A stretch of DNA of 64,000 nucleotides from Rusavskia elegans (taxonomy: Eukaryota > Ascomycota > Lecanoromycetes > Teloschistales > Teloschistaceae): contig SAUG01000143.1 in the NCBI GenBank assembly GCA_011316305.1, positions 1 to 64,000 of the forward strand, in the 5' to 3' direction. Both the position numbers and the translations under genes were made by a program. The notes beneath the pieces are model-generated. The model saw nothing but the letters and a program-made list of their open reading frames with translations, did not search any database and had not been told where the DNA came from. The stretch's first letter is position 1; each line of letters begins with the position of its first letter. Positions 1 to 11,225 of the stretch are shown here, one piece after another.

Positions 1-63
1 CCTACCCCTTTCCCCCGGCTCTCTTAAACAAAGCACATCCTCAACGCACCGCCTTCCCCCCAG

Positions 64-735
64 AAGCAAACCAAGGTATCGGCTGCTCATGCGCTAAATC
101 CCCAGACCCTCGCCCCCCACCACATCATTCTCGCCTCCCGCTCCACCTCCAACAGCGCCTCCGCACACTCCACCCTCTTCTCCACCCCCAGCCTAAAACC
201 CACCCTCTCCAGTCTCCAGCTAGGAACCACATGCCACCGGCTCCATGTCCGCCGCCGTCGCCATCACAGGCTCCACTTTCGGCCGTCTCTGCATCTTCGT
301 CAATAACGTTGGTGATGGCGAAAAAGAAACTGATACAGCAACACCATGTAAACGACTAAAACAAATACAATACCGCCGCCGTCATCACCAGCGGAATCCT
401 TCCTTCGTCCCCCTTCTACGCAAAAGTCAATCCGAGACTCGTCTTCCATGGGGTCGCTTTCCCAAGCTATGGATTCCGCTTCTCCATGTCGTCGCTCGGA
501 AACAGAACGGGAGGTCGCGGTAGAGATGAAAAGGTGGCGTTGAATAGGCTAGTCATTAGTAGTATCGTAATGTTTCATGGGAAGGGGGTTTGTGGTCATG
601 GGCGCGGATCCGGGGTTTGTGGTTCTAGGTTTCTTGGAGGGAGGTGGTTGGGGAGGGAGGGGTTGTGGGTGGATATAACAGATGGGGTTTATAACGAGTG
701 AGGAGTTGGAAGTGTATTGGTAGAAGGCGGGTTGA
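64..735 (+). pseudogene. decayed short-chain dehydrogenase/reductase (SDR) remnant
   Basis: Joining segments from different frames gives an SDR-like order. An NQGIG glycine motif (Rossmann NAD(P)-binding loop) lies near 70-95 and is followed by an ILASRS-like strand. A TFGRL..FVNNVG segment near 275-310 matches the NNAG motif region that follows the dimer helix. A DPGFV-like stretch near 610-640 resembles the PG motif after the active site. No YxxxK catalytic pair is recognisable, and the frame changes at least twice with stops between segments, so no functional enzyme can be made. Base composition is GC-balanced, so the decay is by indels rather than heavy RIP. The 5' end may lie outside the window. 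The family call is an inference from short motifs; an unrelated Rossmann protein is possible. Confidence 0.45.
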
Positions 736-975
736 GGAAAAAAGGGAGGTGAAGGTCAAGATTGTGAAACGGTAATTACCATAGGTTTATTTGGGATAGT
801 ATGAATGTTTTTCATTCGTCAATCATACCGGATGGAATATTCGGAGGCTTTTTCAGATCAAATCACTCCCATCTATCTTCGTTCCAGGACCAAAGATCGA
901 GAGCTCAATGTCTGTTGGTTTTTGGCTCCTACTGCGTTGATCACTTGCTTCTCCGGGGAGTAGGTCGATGACGGA

Positions 976-1014
976 GGTTGGTGTTGAAGGTCGGTGTTGA
1001 AGGTTGGTGTTAAG
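976..1014. repeat. 13-bp tandem repeat, three units
   Basis: Three consecutive 13-bp units of the form GGTTGGTGTTGAA, at 976-988, 989-1001 and 1002-1014. The second and third units carry one and a few changes. It lies between the SDR remnant and the end of the DUF3712 pseudogene. Confidence 0.75.
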
Positions 1015-1178
1015 TATCGTGTGTTTTCACTGATTGAAGAAAGATCTCGAAGTATAATTATAGCCATATTGAAGGCAAAACACCCTCCAAGCCATTACAA
1101 CAGCAACACCTACATGCAACAAAAAACTCATTACCCCGTCACACCCATTCACACCCTCAAACCTCACCCCCAAACCCA

Positions 1179-2344
1179 CTACTCCCCTCTCCCCTTCCCA
1201 CCACCGCCACCACCGACGGACCCCCCAACGCCCTCCCAACGTTCAAACCAACCCTCCACCTCCCCCCCCCTCAAAATACCCCAACCTCTCCCCCTCATAC
1301 ACAGCACTCTCCCCCACAATCTCAACCGGCAACATCCCATCCCTACCTGCCCACCATGGCCTCAACTACAAACGTCTGGTTCCCAATCGAGCGCATCGGA
1401 GGATTCTCACCTGGTTTCAGAATAAGGTCGCAGAGGAGGGAGGTACCGATGAAGATGCCTTCGACGTAGTTTTTGAAGGTTACGTTGCCCATGTTGATGG
1501 TGAGCATGGCGGGTTGGGGATGAGCATTTGGGCGAGCAGGTTGGCGCTGGAAGGGGAGGGGGTGAGGAGGCGGAAGGTGGGGATTGTGGCGTTGGGGAGG
1601 TGTTTGAGGGCTGTTGGTTTAGGTTTCGAGATTTAGCTTGCCTGGATTGGAAAAAGGGGGGAGAAGGGGAAGGGAGTCGATAAACAATACCTTGAATGGT
1701 AATAGTCTTGTGGTAATCCACCGTTGTGGCTGGTAAGCGCCCTTCATGTAAGTTCGTCCGGCCTTTCACAACCAGGTCTACGGATTCCTGCGGCAGGAGC
1801 TGGGTGTTGTAATTGATGAAGGCGTCCATGTCGGTGATCTGGACTTCCTGGTCGATACTTGTGTAGGTTGTTTCGGTGGCATGCACGGCTGGGAGCTGGA
1901 CGTAGGCGTATGGTTTGTCTTCGGCGCCGCCGACGGATAGAGAAGCGTTGAAGGCATCGAGTTCGGGGTGATATTTGTTGTGGTTGGTGAGTTTGGGTGT
2001 TTGCTGGAGATCGAAGGAGGTGGCGGATGGGTTTGACGGTGTCAGGGATTGGATCTCGAAGGTTGAATTTTTCATGCCGTTTTGGGCTATGTATGGGAAG
2101 GCGACGTAGACGCTGCGATGCGAGTCAGCGTTGTGGTTCTCTATCAAGGAGAGGGTTTGGGTTGGATTGTTGGGTGGACATATACGCAGAGGATAATAAT
2201 TAAAGTTAACGCGGTGAACAAGATAAGATGGAATTACCAGAATCGTCTAAAGTATACCTTGAGTTTCGTACCTAAACTTCGCTTTCTACTTTCGCTGGCA
2301 ACTTCCCAGACCCTGCTTTGCGGCAGGGATTGCCCTTCCTCCAT
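1179..2344 (-). pseudogene. DUF3712-family membrane protein, broken
   Basis: The conserved body (VAFPYIAQNG..., NPSATSF, YHPELDAFNASL, LPAVHAT, IDQEVQI, GRTNLHEG, TTVDYHKTITIQ) is characteristic of fungal DUF3712 proteins, which have an N-terminal membrane anchor and a large LEA-like outer domain of unknown function. A 5' exon starting at ATG 2342-2344 encodes a basic stretch and a hydrophobic helix (FHLILFTALTLIIILC), but TAA at 2234-2236 interrupts it directly after FRRFW. A candidate intron at 2113-2185 does not restore phase exactly. A second intron at 1611-1690 (branch site GCTAAAT) joins the body to ALKHLPNATIPTFRLL and on to GEN-PPMRS, a normal continuation. At about 1343-1346 the frame hits TAG, while the expected C-terminal motif (GMLPVEIVGESAVYEGE) continues in the next frame. 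So at least one nonsense and one frameshift lesion are visible. Confidence 0.75.
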
Positions 2345-4348
2345 CGAAAATTCCCGACCTCGTCTAAGATTGGGACGCTAGCGAAGGGAGAGGTCTACTT
2401 CAGAGTGGCAGGATCACACGAGCTTGTGGGACGATCTCGTTGAGGGAATAGGAGATGATTTGAATCTGTATAGATTGGGAAAGTAGTATGAAATACTTCG
2501 ACGCTACGATATCTCTTGACTGGAAGCCGATACCACGGCTTAACCTTTACCGATACAGAATACGCCAACTTCCAAACAGTCAACTACTTGCAGGACACGA
2601 GATCGTGATATGTCTACGGACGGAATATTGATCACGAGATAGATAAGGGAGAACGGGCTTGGATATACTGGAAAGAAAGCGTTTACGACCTGTAGACCGG
2701 CCGATCAAGCATGCCAGTACTTATATGTGTTCGACTTTCTTACCATCTTACCATGATGCCGAGGTCTGGGTAGGAAGCGGCATAGTCGTTCAGCTTCTCG
2801 AATGCTCGCTTTGTGGTATGATTGCCTATGGAAGAAAATTGTCCGGATGCAAAACATAGGACTCGGGACAGTCTAGGGCTTATCCACAATTATCCTTTAT
2901 ACCGAACCCATCCGGGTCCTAGTCGTCTTCCGAATGGCAAATATCCCTTTTATCCCCTCCTGGCTTTGATGTGACTTAACGATTGAGAAATGTCTTGCGT
3001 ACACCGGTGCTAAAGGACAGCCACTGACCTTGATGGATGTTTGTGGTTCGAGGTCGTTCCTGAGATAGTCGCTAGCATCGGAGGAAAACAGCCCTGCCAT
3101 CGAGAATGCGGAGGAAGAGATATGGTCGGCCAGGTACGGAAGGAACATGTTCTAACGCATGATGTGCAGCTGACAGGTCGATTGGGACCAGTACCTGGTT
3201 ATGACAACGCTACTTTAGCTGCACGTCCAGAGATTATACAGATCTCCGAATGTTCGTCACTGCAAGATATCTCACTCTTGAGTATCCAGGCCTGACAATA
3301 TGACGAGGGATTGATAACGAAAGGCGGAAAGTTGCCCTGCTTCGCCTTCTGTCTCGGCATGCGGGGGCTCGCGTGACAGGCGACGTACTATCTGTGTTCC
3401 TCAACATTACAAGAGTAAGCTTACCGGCTAAGAAGACACGGAAAGGATAGCATATTTCCTAAATACGTCCACAGAGCAAAAGGCACATACAACATGCCCC
3501 AGCGCGTAAGAAATTCGATTCCTGAGAATGGTTTCTCTTGAGGGAATTATATATATAGGAGGATTGGTCTAGTATGTTACGATCGAAATGGAGAACGCGT
3601 AACATAAGGCTCTCGAAGATGGTCAGGAGCAAATGCTTGAACGCACGATGTTGTTACCAGCAGAAAAGACAAGATTAGTTACTAAGCCGCCAGAGCCGCG
3701 ATAACCCCTATCCTGCCGTGGGAACTGTTTGGACATTCGCCCCATAAAGATCCAAACGGTGCATCAAAATTCGTCAAAGTCGCACAGTACTTGGCCGAAA
3801 CTGCGGGTGTCTTCTGACCTTCAGGCGCAGACTCATCCGTTTTGAATTCCACATTGAAAACCACGATGTTCTGTCTCGTCACCTTCGCCTTGCAAACCCG
3901 ACTTGATAGACATCTACTATGAGCATTTTCGGCTGCCACCGACTGGCATCGAGTTCGATCGACGTTTGAAGTTGTACTAAAGATAGCCGAGCCGAGGTGG
4001 TCGCGGACCAGCGAATGAGACGCTTCGATGATATACGCGACAGGGGTTCTCCGCGTCAACCTCATACACCTCCGACCGTCGCACCAAGAAAGCCTGCCTC
4101 TGCGACCTGCGACCCTGCAGGTCCTCGACTGATTCGAAACGAGGCGCCTGCTCAAGGCAGGCACATCGTACGACAGCCCGTGCCATGCTGCCTTTTTTCT
4201 GCTATAAGAGCACTTCCTCCCATCCCAGCATCATGCGACAGAACACCAATCCTCGACGATCCATAACCCTCCTTCGCACCTACAATTACATTTCGATCGC
4301 CAACCATTCGTTCACGGCAACCCTCACCAGTCTAGTCTCTTCACCATC
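2345..4348. other. intergenic region, no supported gene
   Basis: Normal base composition. Only short unrelated open frames occur on both strands. The longest (minus strand, 3682-4164, Cys-containing C-terminal half) matches no family I recognise and has no convincing splice structure or signal peptide. The last ~150 bases lead into the CFEM gene and include a CTATAAGAG TATA-like stretch near 4201. Confidence 0.5.
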
Positions 4349-4998
4349 ATGAAGACCATCCTTAGCATCGCCGCCTTCAGCCTCATCGCCCTCGCCAAAG
4401 CGCAAGACCAGTGCGCCGCCTCCGCAGCAGCCATCCCCTCATGCGCAGTACGTCCCTCTACCCTTCCCACTCCCACCACAACTCCTCACTAATCTCCCCC
4501 CTCCAGGCCGAATGCATCGTCAGCGCCGGCTCCAGTGTCGGCTGCGCCCAAGGCGACTACGCCTGCCAATGTAGCTCCTCCCAATCCGCCGCCATCGCCT
4601 CCGCCGCCCTCCCCTGCGTCCTCTCCGCCTGCGGTCCCGCAACCGGCCTCAGCGTCCAAGGCGCCGCAAGCGCCGTCTGCGATTGCGTCGCTACTGCTGT
4701 ACCGGCTGCAACGACTTCGTCCCCGGCCACGACTAACGCTAAGGCTTCTCCGTTGACGACGGTGACGTCCACGGCCACGGAATCGAGTATTGTTGCTACG
4801 ACGTCGGTCTCATTGCCTACGCCGTATCCGACTGGGGCTTCGCCTGCAGCGGGTGTTGGGCCGACGGGTTCGGTTATGGGTGGGGGAAGTGCTGGTAGTG
4901 ATACTGGTATTGTGCCTTTTACCGGTGGTGCTTCGCATGTGGAGGCTTCATTCGTTGGGATCGTTGGAGCTTTGTTCCTTGCTGTGGTCGCTCTGTGA
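4349..4998 (+). CDS. CFEM-domain, probably GPI-anchored cell-surface protein
   Basis: Two exons, 4349-4447 and 4507-4998. The 59-bp intron has GTACGT and CAG ends and is phase 0. The product is 196 residues. It has a signal peptide (residues 1-18, ending ALAKA), then a CFEM domain with Cys at 22, 32, 36, 46, 53, 55, 70, 75, 91 and 93, and the conserved Asp50 in the GDYAC segment; this Asp coordinates haem iron in studied CFEM proteins. A Ser/Thr/Pro/Gly-rich linker of about 75 residues follows, then a hydrophobic tail (VGIVGALFLAVVAL) typical of a GPI-anchor signal. Known family roles are haem/iron capture, wall structure and host interaction. Which applies here cannot be told from sequence. 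The frame is intact, so it is likely functional. Confidence 0.93.
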
Positions 4999-5739
4999 AA
5001 AGTCTACTGTGCATGCTCGGTCCAGCTTTTGGTCAACTGTGGTGTGGTACATCTCTAGCTACTGTTGTAGAGACATCCAATGCCCTAATTCGAAGATGTA
5101 TATATAATATGGCGGGTTTCCGTCGTTAGATCCCGAATGCTCGATGTATCTCCTGCCATGGGTTACAATCTCGCAACTTTCGCTGTTAGCTGCTTTCACT
5201 AATCTATCAACAATCCTACCAGATCTCTGACCCTCTTTCATTGGATAACAAGCTCCCACGCCGCAACGAACCCAACGCTACAAAGTAAAATGCCCTACTC
5301 TCCAGCTGAAAGATCATAGCATTTCACTACCCAACGGGTTCCGCCCGGATCTAGTAGACACAGATGCAAGTACCGAAATGTGTACAAATTAGGGATGATC
5401 ATGTAGTCAACGCATCGTCTCGACAGGCTGGTAGCTCCCATCATATTGTCACAATCTACAATCAGGAAACAAGTATTCATGAAACGCGGCAGGCTAGCCG
5501 GTATAAGAAAACATAACGAATGCTGAGACTTGGCTCGTGTTATTACAGGTACAAGCGAGTAGTGACCCTTTTCTTCCCGTGCTATGAATAATGGCGACTA
5601 AGGTATTTTGCCTTGCTGGTGGATTTTACCGGTGGATGTTGATGTATAAGTTCGATGTTGAAGCGCTTTTGTCGCTCGTTTGTTATTTCGTCCGTTGGTG
5701 AAGTAATCACTGGCTCTCATAGCAATATTGTCGCCCAAT
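4999..5739. other. intergenic region, nothing recognised
   Basis: About 740 bases between two secreted-protein genes on the same strand. The first part is presumably the 3' UTR of the CFEM gene and the last part the promoter of the next gene. No repeat, RNA gene or credible coding frame was seen. Confidence 0.5.
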
Positions 5740-6825
5740 ATGATTCTCTCAGCCGTGCTTATTTATTATCTTGTATGCCTCCGTACCACGCTCGCTACGC
5801 CCTTACCTGCTTTCGACCCTGCGTGCGCAGAAGTTACGTATACGGTCGATAAAGCGGAGTATGCACCTGGCAAACAATTTCTGAGCGGTGAAAGTTGCAA
5901 GAATGATTTGTCGGCAAGTAAATCATTCACATTTGGTATCGATACCTTCTTTTCGGTAATTGACATATCCCTTGTAGACCCGAAACGCAGAATGCGATAT
6001 TGGTCCTGGAAATTGGGATCGATGGGCAGTCATTCCGCTTGTCTCGGAGAACCTCAGAGGCGCCGTATACGATCTGTAGGAAAACCTTCATCGCTAGATA
6101 CGATCATAACGAGAGTCCGTTAACGCAAATACAGTTCGGAAATTGCCGAAGCCGCAAATAGCAAATTGGGGGGCGAGACGACTGCCTCAGGCCAAATCAA
6201 CGGAGCTTCTCTAAACAATACATGCGCCGGTGTATCGGAATGTGGTCTGCTGGTGACGCCTCAATACGTCCACATAACAGGCACTCGGACTTTTGGTCCT
6301 GCATGTAACGTCCCGCAGCCTTCGGAACAATACCAGATCTCCTTGCCAAAACAGGACAATTCCGTATCCTTAACAGCCGATGTCGAAACCAAACCGTGCT
6401 ATAAAGGCGCGGCTCCGACTGCTCAGACAACCATAAAAGACGCCTGCCCCTCCACGGAACCCTGGACCGAACAGATCGTACCCTTCGAAGGCGGTATCGC
6501 CGGCCCCTTCGCCAAACTGGTCGGCAAGGAACCGCACGGATCCGGATATCGATACCGCGTCCGTTTCAACAGCGATAATCCCGCTTTCGGCGTGCGTGGA
6601 CAAGCGTTGCTGGCCGCGTTGAATAAAGGTGTTTTCGAAGCCGGTGCCGGTACCGCTCATGCGCATAATTGGCAAGAGGGGCCCGATGGGTTCTCTGATG
6701 TGGCGGAATTCGATTTCGATGCGCCGGATGGTACGAGCCTTGATAATACGTGCAGGCATGTGGCTGCTGCGGTGGAGTCGGTGTCGAAAATAGGTTCGGC
6801 TGGGAAAGGGGTCTGTTATTCGTAG
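5740..6825 (+). CDS. secreted Cys-containing protein of unknown function
   Basis: The start is ATG 5740, giving a signal peptide (MILSAVLIYYLVC...) that ends near ATP. A three-exon model fits all phases: 5740-5917, 5991-6075 and 6135-6825, with introns of 73 and 59 bp, for 317 residues. A donor at 5936 instead of 5918 also keeps frame and adds six residues. Exon 2 reads CDIGPGNWDRWAVIPL; exon 3 joins as EIAEAANSKLGGETT. The mature protein has scattered Cys in pairs (NTCAGVSEC, GPACN, KPCYK, DACPS, NTCRH, GVCYS) and no membrane segment. I recognise no family. Similar lone Cys-rich secreted proteins in ascomycetes include candidate effectors and wall proteins. The splice model is inferred from consensus sites and reading quality. 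Confidence 0.7.
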
Positions 6826-7336
6826 CGGGGTGGCCGAAGCGTTAGCGATTAGGGATTATGTATCTGCTCCTTCTCATATCAATGTAGCATGTATTGTTCT
6901 ACCGGGGTCGTGAATGATCAGATTGAAAAATGCTAAATGATTGACTGCCTTGTCTCTTGATAAAGGAAATAGGGGATGGGCGTTTTCACACGGGGATTCC
7001 TAGATATCCTCCAGAGATTGGTCGTTCCGATGGGCCTCGTTGGTGCTTACGTTCTGTTTTCCCTTCATTCATCTTGAGCCGAAACTCTCGAAACATAACC
7101 GGGATACCATTCTGTGCGCAAGCCCGCCTCTCCAATATCCTCATTATTCAGTACACGATCCCTTTCGAGGGTTTCTCTGTATGTGCCGCGTCTTGCAGTC
7201 TTTTCCGGTTTAGTCATCATTGTTCCCTATCGGTATGGAGGGTCAGTAACTCGTGACCTTGCTCTATCGAGCGGATGTTGAGGGTTAGGCTGAGAGTTAT
7301 ATCGAGCCGTAAGACCGGGGAAAACTGGGGAATTTG
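6826..7336. other. convergent intergenic region
   Basis: About 500 bases between the ends of two convergent genes. No supported coding frame or repeat was seen; it presumably holds both 3' UTRs. Confidence 0.5.
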
Positions 7337-8756
7337 CTATGGGAGACATACGATGCTTCCAGTCTCAATGACCGAACCTAGGTCCATATAGCCCAGACGA
7401 GGTGCCTTCAAAGGTACCTTTTGCCCGCGGCGATCTGCAGCCGTCGAAGCACGGTTCCCGTAGGCGAGCCGTATGGGTAGGCAGCTGCGAAGAGAAAATC
7501 TCACTCTGCTGGATGATTTGCTGGTTCTGTGCCTGTGGCCGAAGGGCAGATAGCTGCGGAGAGAGAATTTGATGGAGCTGAGCCAGACGCTTTGTGGAGA
7601 CGGCAGCTTGCGGAATAGTGGAACACAGGCGGGCATGCAGGCACAGATCACACCCACAGATATCTCAATGACGCTACAAGACTCGGTTAACAAACGGAAC
7701 GAATACTAAGCGAGAGAATGTCAACGTACTTTGCAATGATGGGGATCTTCCCAGCCATAGCGAAATTGGAAGGTTTAGAGAAACTCGATTCTGCAGCCAA
7801 GTATCGTGTGCGAACAGCCAGACTGGCAAGGCTTGCAGCACATCCCCTGTATTGAGACCATAAAGCATCAGTCTCATTAATGTGCCAGTCCAAGAGAGGA
7901 TATTATCAATCCACTTACAACGACCCAGTCCCAAAAATAGCTACAAGACCCACGCGCCTCTTTGTCGGCAGATGCAGTTTCCAGAGGACTGGCAAAGGTA
8001 GGGAGAGTATGTAGAGATCGGATGCAAAGTTCAGAGCACTCACAGCTGTCGACATTAAGTTTAGATCGTTTACAGACGACGTCGATGCCTCAGTGCCGTG
8101 CAGCCAATTGAGCCAGGGAGAAGTAAGTATAGCCAAAACGATCACAGCTGCCAGGTTAGTGATGAGATTGGACACCATCCCGATGTAAATCATCCATCGT
8201 GTCCTGGCATTGCAAGTGAACAGTCTCAGGTATAGGTGTAGGATTGCAAACTTGACAGCCATGAGAGCGATGTAGTAAAGGTAAGAAAGAACCAGCTGAA
8301 ACTACTGGATGTTAGGTGAAACAACCCTTTTCTAGGTAATCTGAGGCGTGAAGACAGACCGTGAACGGATTAATGGCCACAGATATCTGGTAGGATAGAA
8401 CACTGATCTCTATGTTGATAGGTCATTAAGCATGGAGGGTGTATCAAAATGGTAGAGGCGCTCACCAAACAGGAGAAGACCATTATGAACCAGCACAAAA
8501 GTCTAGATAGCATCGAATTAGAGCCAACGAATTTGCATCTGAGTCTTCGTGGAAGATCCATCTCACTGCTGCGACAACGCAAGTCCCTACTAAAAGATTA
8601 GTATGAATAGAGTAGCGTAGATTTACAACACCACGTACAGTCATCCCACCCTAAAGCATGCGTGATGAACTGTTTGGTATATAAACGCATAAAAATAGCA
8701 ACCAACACAAGGAATATACCCAAGATTGGGGTGATAAGATAGAACGACGGATCCAT
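7337..8756 (-). CDS. fungal rhodopsin-like (SAT4/PTH11-type) integral membrane protein, copy 1
   Basis: Seven exons fit all phases exactly: 8639-8756, 8567-8586, 8466-8502, 8360-8409, 7919-8301, 7730-7846 and 7337-7673, for 353 residues. Introns are 52-72 bp, several with CTAAC-type branch sites. The start ATG opens with MDPSFYLITPILGIFLVLVA, the first membrane helix, followed by the family's LGWDDW motif. Exon 5 carries further helices (LVLSYLYYIALMAVKFAILHL; NLAAVIVLAIL; ALNFASDLYILSLPLPVLWKL). The last exon starts with the conserved VIEISVGVICACMPA segment, then a basic Ser/Arg-rich cytoplasmic tail. The family is widespread in ascomycetes and includes receptor-like PTH11-type proteins; most members have no known ligand. 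Three exons are only 20-50 bp, so the 5' half of the model is less certain than the 3' half. Confidence 0.8.
7475..7582 (-). repeat. diverged direct duplication within the rhodopsin-like C-tail
   Basis: Segments 7475-7515 and 7543-7582 are similar ~40-bp direct repeats. In the protein they give two versions of the same peptide (FSLRSYLPFG and FSLRSCLPIR), each next to a basic Ser-rich stretch. Intervening length keeps the frame. Confidence 0.65.
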
Positions 8757-9799
8757 TGACGAATGTCGATGGAGGATAGTCGCAGGAGACGAAGAGATGT
8801 GAATGAATAAGACGAGTGGCAGATACTTAAACTTGCCCTGAAACCAAGGCTATAAGGCTACCATCGTTCCACGAACTGATCATGCAACTGTTTGGTGCAT
8901 GTACAGCACCCACCGCATCTCGGGTTTCAGAGCCCACATGACTGCAGCTCATTACGGGGATGGTTTCAGCAAATGCACAATTGGTTGAGAGGATAATTAC
9001 ATGGATCCCCTATCTTGTAATTTTGAATAGACTGTCGAGCCAGCTTGCCTATTTGAGGAGGTTCATAGCCCTCTTTGGTCTCACACTCTCCAGAGGAAAA
9101 GTTGCATATTAAAATTGTAATGAGCTCTCTAGTGCGGAGCTAGTAATTAACAGAACCTGTTTTACGACGGTTCTGACTCTAAGGCATTGTCGATGATCGC
9201 ATGAGGCGAGTGAGTCTCATATCGGCGTCTCGAAGAGTTTTGAGGCAAGTGGTTGGCAGGTGGGAAGGAGTCTTGCGGTCAGCGATTGGCCCAGATTTAA
9301 CCGGAGTGTACGGCAGGCCATACCTACAGCATACAATAAATTTACGCCTTGGCACTTGCATCGATGGTTGCGGCTTGTGGTGAAACTGGCCGCCGTATGA
9401 ACGTATCTCGTACGAAACAATCTTTCGACTCCTCAACTCTTCGCCGAACCATGAAAGCTGTCTCAATTTGTGAATAAGGTTGAATGCAAATGGATCAACT
9501 CACATCTTGAGATTCTGTTACGCCGGCCATTTTGAACATCGCTCGATGGCACACATCGTTCTGACGGAGCCCAGTCAGCACGAGTAAACTCGAGACAAGC
9601 CTGTTCAGTCCAATTAAACTGAGAACTTCGGATTGCGAGGTGCAAATGACTATTATCGAAAGCGTTTGTTACTTTTCTCTGGATGACTAAGTGGCTCCAT
9701 GATACAATCAACCCATCTCGGCTTTCGAACGGATCTCCGATCTAGGCACTCACTCTAAGAAGCCTTCACGACCGGCCACGTTGCTTCTCTATCAACATC
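8757..9799. other. divergent intergenic region, no supported gene
   Basis: About 1 kb between a minus-strand gene and a plus-strand pseudogene. It should contain the promoter of the rhodopsin-like gene. Short open frames near 9180-9710 have no recognisable content on either strand. Confidence 0.5.
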
Positions 9800-11225
9800 C
9801 AGATACATAGAGGGACTCCTTACCGTCATCCTGTAGATATTTGTGAAGATATCGTCCATAAAGTCTCATCTGAAGCTGATCCTCATCATTTTGGGCGTAC
9901 CACAGACTTACCTGTCTTCGAGGTCGTCATGGCTGAGGATGTCGAGTTTAATGAATCGTTGCTTGACTTGTCTTCTTTTCCTTCTTTGCTTGATCGTCAC
10001 ATGTTGTCATGCATCTCCAGGAAGCCGACCTGGCTCTCGAGATTGGAAGTTAGCTGTCTTACACTCCCGCTCAAATTTTCAGAAGCCACACCCTGTGAGA
10101 AGGACATGCTCGATCCCCGTATCACGTATAGCGATGGCGATGCCGCAATCATGGCACAGACATACAAAGACTTGACCAGATGCCACAACATCCATACCCT
10201 GAATCTCGAGATTTTCCAAGCAGGATGTGTGGTCAGCCCATATATCTATCAGCGGGCATTTGATCTTCGGTGCGAATGCTCGATTCCCTGATCTCAAGTC
10301 ACTTTCGCTATCGCGCTACGATTGGAATTACATGCAGACTTCTTGGTCTGATCGCTTCTTTGCTGGACAACCACGTCCCAACGTAGGATTATGGCGAGAA
10401 GCGATGGACGGGACAAAGCTCGAGGACCTGAATATTGACCTCCCACCAGAATTATTTATGGTTACTATGAAAGGTCTGGGTCTCCGATCTTTAACCTTCC
10501 GGCTGCAATAGGGCTACTGGGGGGACGAGGAGACATTATGCGTTTTCGACTCAGAAGCGCAAGAGATGCGGAATACCTACGTCTCGTTCATCGCAAGGCT
10601 CCCTCCTCTTCGCAATTTGAGCATCAACGGCACCGGAGAATTACTCGACATGGAAAGCACACTCCTCAAACATGGGCATGCCCTTCGATCACTGGCTATA
10701 CATGAATTCGAGAGAGTGTGTGCTTACCAAACAGGGAACAAGACTTGGACGCGGCCAACGACGGGGGTAGAGGAACTCAGCCATCTCAAATCTGCGGTTC
10801 CCAACCTCGATTCGCTGACCCTTGACCTTCACCGCGAGCATGGGCATTGGCCCACGGAAGCATTGAACGTGCTCTCAACCTTCGACAGCCTCATCGACCT
10901 GACCATCCACATCAACCTCGAAGATCCAACGCGGACGACTCACGCAGACCCTTGTTGGGCGGGACCTGATTCGTGTATGCTGCCCAAACTAATGGAACCG
11001 CGAATTGACCTCGGCGCCGCTCAATTCATATTCCGAAACCTCTGTCAACGGCAACACAAGCGACGGCTGCAGCATTTTTGACTAGTCGCAGGGGATTACG
11101 CCAGACGAGAATGTGGCGGAATGAGATTTTCTCCTTATGACTCAAACAAGCCTGTCATGTATAGGTGCCGGGTAGAAAGTAATGGGACGGAGTTTGTATG
11201 GGACCACGTGGGTTTATTGATGTAG
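9800..11225 (+). pseudogene. F-box/LRR-like protein, broken
   Basis: Leucine-rich segments resemble the LRR half of ascomycete F-box proteins: LTRCHNIHTLNLEIF, FPDLKSLSLSRYDWNY, AMDGTKLEDLNIDLPPEL, LPPLRNLSING, VPNLDSLTLDL, FDSLIDLTIHI and a final VAGDYARRECGG block. Three lesions are visible. The frame changes near 10260-10290: YIYQRAFD is in one frame and FGANARFPDL in the next. TAG at 10509-10511 interrupts LTFRLQ/GYWGDEE. TGA at 11079-11081 interrupts LQHF/LVAGDY, after which the frame stays open to TAG 11223-11225. The N-terminal F-box itself was not found and may lie upstream in degraded sequence. Such proteins normally recruit targets to SCF ubiquitin ligases. The gene as read cannot make a full product. 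Confidence 0.65.

Noticed and set aside
994..1425. Proline-rich plus-strand open frame
   Set aside because: It lies antisense to the GC-rich 3' part of the DUF3712 pseudogene and its composition follows from that; no domain or start context supports it.
3682..4164. 160-codon minus-strand open frame
   Set aside because: No signal peptide, domain or splice pattern; the N-terminal part overlaps open frames on both strands. It may be real, but nothing in the sequence supports it.
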